From contig CALUFQ010000030.1 of assembly GCA_944319925.1 (NCBI GenBank), forward strand, positions 1 through 38,645: DNA of 38,645 bases, in the 5' to 3' direction. The position numbers and the translations under genes were made by a program. A model generated the notes under the pieces. The model was not told the origin of the DNA. It did no database searches and saw only the letters and a list, made by a program, of their open reading frames with translations. Source of the stretch: an uncultured Paraprevotella sp. Lineage in GTDB: Bacteria; Bacteroidota; Bacteroidia; Bacteroidales; Bacteroidaceae. Below are positions 33,455-38,645 of this stretch, piece by piece. Positions within the stretch are counted from its first letter, which is position 1. Each line of letters begins with the position of its first letter.

Positions 33455-35437
33455 ATGAAACACAGATCATCATTGACCAACAGCCGTAAAACCAAGCATG
33501 AGCACCGGATGGTCTTTTTGCTCCTCATCCTTATTATTTTAGGAAACTTCAAGGCCAACCATCTCCGCGCACAAGAGCATGGCATGGAATGCTGGATGGA
33601 CGACCGAGGCTTGTGGACATGGGGCTTCACGGACAAGTTTGCCGTATATGACAACCAAACGTGGCAATATGAATCCGACCAAAAGAATGGCGACAACCGT
33701 ACTTTGGTGCTCCGCAACGGCGATGAACGGCTTCGCGCCGACTTCCAACTGACGAGCGACACCACCTGTACCATCACCGTGGACGGCTGTAAACCGCAAA
33801 CCTACCGCCGATGGGACAGCCGCAAGGGTATCTTCGCCTATCTTCCGGCAGACAACACACCGCCCGCGCCGTGCACATTCCAAGAGGACAGCATGGTATT
33901 GCGCGGATATTGGCCACAGGCAGCAGGACAGCCGTTGACCTGCCTATACGTCAAGGCATTCACGCCGGAACAAGCATCAGCCACGACAACCATTGACTCC
34001 ACCGGCTACTTCGAACTCCGCCTTTCACTCACAGGACTGACGCGCGTAATCCTCCAGGCAGGCCAAACCGGATATGAATTTTTATGCCTCAGCCCGAAAG
34101 GAAACGCTTTCGCCTACCTGCAAGACGGCACGACCCTGGTCATGGGAACTGACAGCCGCCTATGCAACGAAAGAATGGCCATCCAAGGATTCGAATATTT
34201 CACGAACGACGGACTCACCGACAGCGCATGCATCCGCGAAGTGCGGAAACTTGTCGCCCAAGGCCAAGCCACACTGGCCCGGACTTTGCAGCAGCACCCC
34301 AACCTCTCGGCCGCCTACCGGCACCTGGCCGAAGAAGAGATTTTCTATTCCGCCCTGCAGGCTTTGTTCGACCAGCAATTCCACCGCACCGGCTCCACCC
34401 CGGCCCTCTCGCCCGAGCTTCTTGCCCTGGCAGATTCCCTCATGCGCGAGATGCCCGCGTTCCCCACCATGACCGACATGACCCATTGGGTTTTCATGCA
34501 TAACTGCCTCTCCTACTACTACGAACAGGACTACCCGGGCTACTTGCGCCAAATCAAACGGGCCTTGTCGGAAGACAAGAGCCTGCAAGTGCCGGACAGC
34601 GTCGCGCGCCAACTGGACCAGGCATTGGATGCGGGCACCGCCCTACTGCCCGGGACCGCCGGAAAAGAAGCCGCCGACACATTCCACCAACAGCTATCCG
34701 CCACCCTCCAAAGGTTAAGCCAATATGTGGGACCGGACTTGTTCACCACCGCCTTCCTGAGAAGCCAGTTGGAAGCCATCGCCCCGCTCCCTTTGCCGGA
34801 CGGCCAAAAGGATTACATGAAGGCCATGGCCATGATAGACAACATAGACCGCGACCTGCTTCCTTTGCCGGACCAAGCGTACCGGGAAAACCTGCGCCAA
34901 ATCAGCTCACCGGACTTGCGCGAAGCCGTAAGCCGCCGACAGCAGGCCTATCAACGCGTGCAACAGGCCGACTTCGACTACCAAGGCTCGCTCAAGCCCA
35001 ACGGTGCCGTGGCCGGACTGGCCGACGGGCAGGAAATCCTGCGACGCATCCTCGCGCCCTTCCGCGGGAAAGTGGTCTATACCGACATTTGGGGAAGCTG
35101 GTGCACACCCTGCAAGCGGGACATGAAACTTTTCGCGCCCGCCGTCAAGGAAGCCCTGAAAGGCCGCGACGTGGTGTTCCTCTATTTAGCCAACAACACC
35201 TCGGACGCTTCTTGGAAACAAATCATCAAGGAGTATGGCTGCGTGGGGCCGCAGACCGTCCACTACAACCTGCCTGCCGAACAACAGGAAGCCGTGGAAC
35301 GCATCCTCCTTCACCAAGGAACATATCCTTCCTACGGCCTGTTCGACAAAAACGGGAAACTCGTCACCAAAAACGCGCCATGCCCCGGCGGGAAAGACCA
35401 GCTCATCCAAGTGATAGAGGAACTGCTACGCAAATAA
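33455..35437 (+). CDS. Periplasmic TlpA-like thioredoxin-fold protein with long N-terminal region
   Basis: A 660-residue protein. A hydrophobic export segment (MVFLLLILIILGNFKANHLRAQ, from about residue 19) follows a basic N-terminus; ATG 33509 is an alternative start. Residues 40-230 are beta-rich and unassigned. Residues 250-520 are helical with many Gln/Leu. The C-terminal ~130 residues are a TlpA/ResA-like thioredoxin fold, with the redox motif WCTPC (Trp549, Cys550, Cys553) in GKVVYTDIWGSWCTPCKRDM and the cis-Pro in TYPSYGLFDKNG. In Bacteroidales such proteins are numerous and act as periplasmic disulfide reductases or unknown redox partners. It is convergent with the HD-domain gene and appears monocistronic. 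Confidence 0.85.
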   Translation: MKHRSSLTNSRKTKHEHRMVFLLLILIILGNFKANHLRAQEHGMECWMDDRGLWTWGFTDKFAVYDNQTWQYESDQKNGDNRTLVLRNGDERLRADFQLTSDTTCTITVDGCKPQTYRRWDSRKGIFAYLPADNTPPAPCTFQEDSMVLRGYWPQAAGQPLTCLYVKAFTPEQASATTTIDSTGYFELRLSLTGLTRVILQAGQTGYEFLCLSPKGNAFAYLQDGTTLVMGTDSRLCNERMAIQGFEYFTNDGLTDSACIREVRKLVAQGQATLARTLQQHPNLSAAYRHLAEEEIFYSALQALFDQQFHRTGSTPALSPELLALADSLMREMPAFPTMTDMTHWVFMHNCLSYYYEQDYPGYLRQIKRALSEDKSLQVPDSVARQLDQALDAGTALLPGTAGKEAADTFHQQLSATLQRLSQYVGPDLFTTAFLRSQLEAIAPLPLPDGQKDYMKAMAMIDNIDRDLLPLPDQAYRENLRQISSPDLREAVSRRQQAYQRVQQADFDYQGSLKPNGAVAGLADGQEILRRILAPFRGKVVYTDIWGSWCTPCKRDMKLFAPAVKEALKGRDVVFLYLANNTSDASWKQIIKEYGCVGPQTVHYNLPAEQQEAVERILLHQGTYPSYGLFDKNGKLVTKNAPCPGGKDQLIQVIEELLRK

Positions 35438-35470
35438 AGCCGCTTTTTCCACTTCCGGGCAACTTTATTT
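35432..35470. terminator. AT-rich inverted repeat spanning both convergent stop codons
   Basis: AAATAAAG (35432-35439) and CTTTATTT (35463-35470) are perfect inverted repeats. The stop codon of the TlpA-like gene lies in the left arm and that of the HD gene in the right arm, so the same element could end both mRNAs. The stem is short and A/T only. Confidence 0.4.
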
Positions 35471-36016
35471 CGGCTTATCTTTCCCCTCCTCAGTCCCAAG
35501 AAACAAGCTGCGGAACAACATCCGCCCTGTCTCGGTCGTCATCATCTTGTCATAGAAGTGCGCCGCCTGGGACTGCTGATAGTATCCTTCCAACAAATTG
35601 ACAATGAGATCCGCTTCGAACAGCGGTTCGAAATGCAGTTCGCGGGCGGCATCAAAACGGTGATGACCGCCCACCACGTCTGCCAGCCACCCCTTTTCTT
35701 CTTCGGACAAACGCGGTTCTTCCCGCAACCATTCCGCAACAAGCTTGCGGCCTTCCTCCTGCTGGTGCACCGGCAAGCTGTTTCCATACAGCTTCCGTGC
35801 CACGGGGCAACCGATGTCGTGCAGCCACGCCGCCATCTCCACCAATTCCACCCGTCCGTATTCCCATCCCTCGCCTGCGGCAATCAGCCGCGTGTAAGCC
35901 GCCACCGACTGTGTGTGCGTAATTTGTTCCGCAACCGGCGGATTCGCGACGTAATACTCCGTCACGCGCCGCGAAATGCAATCTTTCAATTCAATTTTAT
36001 CCAAAACACCCGCCAT
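35465..36016 (-). CDS. HD-domain phosphohydrolase
   Basis: A 183-residue cytoplasmic protein of the HD superfamily of metal-dependent phosphohydrolases. Ligands in order: His34 in ITHTQSVAAY, His66-Asp67 in AAWLHDIGCP, His118-His119 in VVGGHHRF, and Asp136 in LFEADLIVNLLEG. This is a complete HD metal centre. Small stand-alone HD proteins of this type hydrolyse nucleotides or other phosphoesters; no substrate can be inferred. It is convergent with the TlpA-like gene (27 bp between stops) and divergent from the GH3 gene. Its promoter box TATATTTG lies at 36054-36047 on the minus strand. Confidence 0.88.
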   Translation of the reverse strand: MAGVLDKIELKDCISRRVTEYYVANPPVAEQITHTQSVAAYTRLIAAGEGWEYGRVELVEMAAWLHDIGCPVARKLYGNSLPVHQQEEGRKLVAEWLREEPRLSEEEKGWLADVVGGHHRFDAARELHFEPLFEADLIVNLLEGYYQQSQAAHFYDKMMTTETGRMLFRSLFLGTEEGKDKPK

Positions 36017-36046
36017 GTCTTTACCTACTTATTATATACCGGATGG

Positions 36047-36054
36047 CAAATATA
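36047..36054 (-). promoter_or_regulatory. -7 box of the HD-domain gene
   Basis: TATATTTG on the minus strand, 31 bp upstream of ATG 36016, fits the Bacteroidetes consensus. No clear -33 element was seen. Confidence 0.5.
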
Positions 36055-36181
36055 AAAAATCCCCGCCAAAGCCCTACACTTCTATCAGGGGAAAAACGCA
36101 CCGGCCATTGGGCAAGAATGGCAAAGAGCCACATAGCTCCATTTTCCTGCCGTTTTCTTCCGCACATTCCTTTCTTTTTCT

Positions 36182-36189
36182 TACTTTTG
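36182..36189 (+). promoter_or_regulatory. -7 box of the GH3 gene
   Basis: TACTTTTG, 29 bp upstream of ATG 36219, matches TAnnTTTG. Its surroundings are T-rich, with no certain -33 element. No ATGTTAC box of the kind seen at the GH31 and GH97 promoters is present. Confidence 0.55.
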
Positions 36190-36218
36190 CAGTAGAAACA
36201 TTCTAAATCCTCCATATC

Positions 36219-38456
36219 ATGAAAATCCGGCACACCCTATTGCTTATCGGCCTTGCAACTGCAAGTCTCCTGTCTGCGCAAACGCAACCGCTCCCCACCT
36301 ATTTGGACGACACGAAACCCATCGAAGAACGGGTGGAAGACGCGCTCGCGCGCATGACGCTCGAAGAGAAAATCGCCGTCATCCACGCCCAAAGCAAATT
36401 CAGCTCGCCCGGCGTGAAACGGCTGGGCATCCCTGAGTTCTGGACTTCCGACGGCCCGCACGGTGTGCGACCCGACGTGTTATGGGACGACTGGAAACAA
36501 GCCGGGCACACCAACGACTCCTGCGTGGCCTTTCCCGCCCTCACCTGCCTGGCCTCCACCTGGAACACCGACTTGGCGCGCCGCTACGGCGAAAGCCTTG
36601 GCGAAGAAGCCCTCTATCGCGGCAAGGACATGATGCTAGGCCCTGGTGTCAACATCTTGCGCACCCCGCTCTGCGGCCGCAACTTCGAATACATGGGCGA
36701 AGACCCCTACCTGGCCTCGCGCATGGTGGTGCCCTACATCCAAGGCCTGCAATCGAAAGGCGTGGCGGCATGCGTGAAACATTTCGCGCTGAACAACGAC
36801 GAGACATACCGCAACGAAGTGAACGTCATTGTCGATGACCGCGCGCTATACGAGATTTACCTCCCGGCCTTCAAAGCCGCCGTCACCGAAGCGCACACCT
36901 GGGGACTGATGGGTTCATACAACCTGTTCGAGAACCAGCACAACTGCCACAACCAACGGCTGCTGAACGAGATTCTGAAAGGCGAATGGGGCTACGACGG
37001 GGTGGTCGTGTCCGACTGGGGCGGTGCGCATGACACGCGCCAGGCCATCACCAACGGCCTCGACATGGAATTCGGCACGTGGACCGACGGCCTTTCTTTC
37101 GGCACGTCAAACGCCTACGAAAACTATCACCTCGCCCTTCCCTACCTAGCACTCATCCGAAAGGGAGAATACGGCACCCGTGAACTGGACGACAAGGTGC
37201 GCCGCGTCTTGCGCCTGTTCTTCCGTACCACCATGAACCGCCAGCGGGGCTTCGGTTCACTATGCTCGGAAGCTCACTACGCCGCTGCCCGCCAGATTGC
37301 CGGGGAAGGCATCGTGTTGCTCCAAAACACGGACGGGGTGCTTCCCATTGACACCGTGAAAACACGGCGCATCCTGGTCGTGGGGGAAAATGCCATCAAG
37401 ATGATGACACCCGGCGGAGGAAGCTCCACGCTGAAGGCGCAACACGAGATTCTCCCGCTCGACGGGTTGCGCCAAGCCTTGGGCAACGGAATAGAAGTGG
37501 AATATGCACGGGGCTACGTGGGCGACCCGAACAACGAAGTGGAAGGAGTCCCGGCACCATACAACCTCGCGGAACAACGTTCGCCACAGGAGCTGCGGGA
37601 TGAAGCCGTGGCCAAGGCCCTTGAGGCGGACTACGTGGTTGTCTTCGGCGGCCTGAACAAGAGCTGGCATCAGGACTGCGAAGGAGCCGACCGCAAGGAA
37701 TACGGCCTGCCCTACGGACAAGACAGCCTGATCGAAGCCTTGGCAGATGTCAACAAAAACCTCGTGTATGTCAACATCTCAGGCAACCCCGTGGCCATGC
37801 CGTGGAAAGACAAGGTGCCCGCCATCGTGCAGGGTTGGTTCCTCGGCTCCGTCGCCGGAGAGGCCTTGGCCGACGTGCTCACGGGACGCACCAATCCTTC
37901 GGGCAAATTGCCCTATACCTGGATGGCCGCACTGGACGATGTGGCCGCGCACCAGCTCGGCACTTACCCCGGCACATGGCGCAAAGATGAAAAAATAATA
38001 GACGAGGAATACAAGGAAAGCATCTTCGTGGGCTACCGCTGGGCGGACAAGGAGAACATCTGCCCGCTCTTCGCTTTCGGCCACGGATTGAGCTACACCT
38101 CTTTCAAGATAGGAAAAGCCCAAGCTGACAAAAAAGAAATCACAGCCTCGGACAGCATCACTTTCACCGTCAGCGTCACCAACACGGGAAAACTAGCCGG
38201 AGCGGAAGTCGTGCAACTCTATGTCCACGACTGCGAGTCGTCATTGCCACGCCCCTACAAGGAACTCAAAGCCTTCCTGAAAGTGCGCCTCTCACCCGGC
38301 GAAACCCGCGAAGTGCGTCTGACCATCGGCAAGGATGCCCTCAATTACTACGACGACAGCACCAAGCAATGGACTGCCGAACCCGGCCGCTTCGAGGCCC
38401 TCATCGGCAACGCCTCGGACTGCATCACCTCGAAAGTGACTTTCCGGCTGAAATAA
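36219..38456 (+). CDS. Secreted glycoside hydrolase family 3 (beta-glucosidase/beta-xylosidase type)
   Basis: A retaining beta-glycosidase of 745 residues, directed to the periplasm by MKIRHTLLLIGLATASLLSAQ. The N-terminal barrel contains RLGIPEFWTSDGPHGVR (about 68-84), RNFEYMGEDPYL (about 154-165), KHFALNN (about 187-193) and the nucleophile Asp266 in GVVVSDWGGAHD. The alpha/beta sandwich (about 370-560) begins GEGIVLLQN. A C-terminal fibronectin-III-like domain (about 645-740) has VSVTNTGKLAGAEVVQLYV and ELKAFLKV. GH3 enzymes of this layout release glucose or xylose from oligosaccharides. The general acid/base residue cannot be assigned by eye. It is monocistronic in this window and followed by the dispersed repeat. 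Confidence 0.93.
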   Translation: MKIRHTLLLIGLATASLLSAQTQPLPTYLDDTKPIEERVEDALARMTLEEKIAVIHAQSKFSSPGVKRLGIPEFWTSDGPHGVRPDVLWDDWKQAGHTNDSCVAFPALTCLASTWNTDLARRYGESLGEEALYRGKDMMLGPGVNILRTPLCGRNFEYMGEDPYLASRMVVPYIQGLQSKGVAACVKHFALNNDETYRNEVNVIVDDRALYEIYLPAFKAAVTEAHTWGLMGSYNLFENQHNCHNQRLLNEILKGEWGYDGVVVSDWGGAHDTRQAITNGLDMEFGTWTDGLSFGTSNAYENYHLALPYLALIRKGEYGTRELDDKVRRVLRLFFRTTMNRQRGFGSLCSEAHYAAARQIAGEGIVLLQNTDGVLPIDTVKTRRILVVGENAIKMMTPGGGSSTLKAQHEILPLDGLRQALGNGIEVEYARGYVGDPNNEVEGVPAPYNLAEQRSPQELRDEAVAKALEADYVVVFGGLNKSWHQDCEGADRKEYGLPYGQDSLIEALADVNKNLVYVNISGNPVAMPWKDKVPAIVQGWFLGSVAGEALADVLTGRTNPSGKLPYTWMAALDDVAAHQLGTYPGTWRKDEKIIDEEYKESIFVGYRWADKENICPLFAFGHGLSYTSFKIGKAQADKKEITASDSITFTVSVTNTGKLAGAEVVQLYVHDCESSLPRPYKELKAFLKVRLSPGETREVRLTIGKDALNYYDDSTKQWTAEPGRFEALIGNASDCITSKVTFRLK

Positions 38457-38460
38457 AACA

Positions 38461-38645
38461 AATTCCGCAAACGGCCCAAAGCCCGCAGTAATGACAATGC
38501 CCCCTGCAAGGGGACATTATCCGGATTCCGGCGCGAAAGGAAATACGCCCCCTGCGCACATCCTTCCATTGACAGGATGACACTTCCGGGTGCGCGTTGA
38601 CAATTTGCTCATTTTCGCCTTCTGAGATTCGCGTATCCGTCCGCC
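38461..38645 (-). repeat. 185-bp dispersed repeat, inverted copy 2 (runs to the window edge)
   Basis: It is the reverse complement of 5489-5673 with about 12 differences and no gaps over 185 bases. It starts 4 bp after the GH3 stop codon. The match is still running at the window edge, so the element may be longer. The hairpin ATGTCCCCT/AGGGGGCAT is kept while the loop bases differ. Confidence 0.85.

Noticed and set aside
1-38645. CRISPR array, prophage, diversity-generating retroelement or toxin-antitoxin system
   Set aside because: No regularly spaced repeats, reverse transcriptase, phage structural genes or recognisable small toxin-antitoxin pair were seen.

Overview
The window looks like a chromosomal stretch of a gut-type Bacteroidales bacterium. 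The evidence is the Bacteroidetes promoter signature (a TAnnTTTG -7 box, often with a TTG/TTTG element about 20 bp upstream) in front of most transcription units, the near absence of strong Shine-Dalgarno sites, a tRNA gene without an encoded CCA, many secreted glycoside hydrolases, and the housekeeping block parE-coaD-S41 protease. The moderately GC-rich coding style would suit a Prevotellaceae or Paraprevotella-like organism better than classical Bacteroides, but this is only an impression.

Layout. 1-75: 3' part of tRNA-Leu(UAA). 147-4812: a tight five-gene plus-strand unit of glycosyltransferases and a methyltransferase, probably for a surface glycan. 4813-9262: a low-gene-density, repeat-rich accessory region. 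It carries one arm (5489-5673) of a 185-bp dispersed repeat, a promoter followed by a structured RNA candidate ending in a terminator (about 5930-6252), two AT-rich genes for exported proteins (one unknown, one Sel1-like with a C-terminal DnaJ-type zinc finger), a MITE-like element and further dispersed repeats. 9263-10405: an OmpA-family outer-membrane protein (minus). 10582-15809: a GNAT-like acetyltransferase, topoisomerase IV subunit B, CoaD and an S41 protease (plus, probably one operon).

16002-23919 (minus): a secreted carbohydrate-degradation locus. A GH97-esterase-GH43 operon and a separately promoted GH31 gene follow each other. No SusC/SusD pair and no regulator lie beside them, but both promoters carry ATGTTAC-type boxes spaced at roughly 20 bp, which suggests one shared activator. 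24090-26135 (minus): a TetR regulator, FabG and an RluA-type pseudouridine synthase. 26447-30645 (plus): an MsbA-like ABC exporter followed by a fused GT2-GT4 glycosyltransferase. A second, convergent GT2-GT4 protein (30742-33225, minus) carries four short HYLxxG-type repeats. 33455-35437: a periplasmic TlpA-like thioredoxin protein. 35465-36016 (minus): an HD-domain phosphohydrolase. 36219-38456: a secreted GH3 beta-glucosidase. The window closes with an inverted second copy of the 185-bp repeat.

Two themes dominate: building and exporting surface glycans (147-4812, 26447-33225) and degrading extracellular plant-type glycans (16002-23919, 36219-38456). The least ordinary stretch is the AT-rich islet at about 5677-8900, which is bracketed by directly oriented repeat cores. 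No CRISPR array, integrase, transposase or prophage gene was seen. All family assignments come from reading motifs; no database search was possible.
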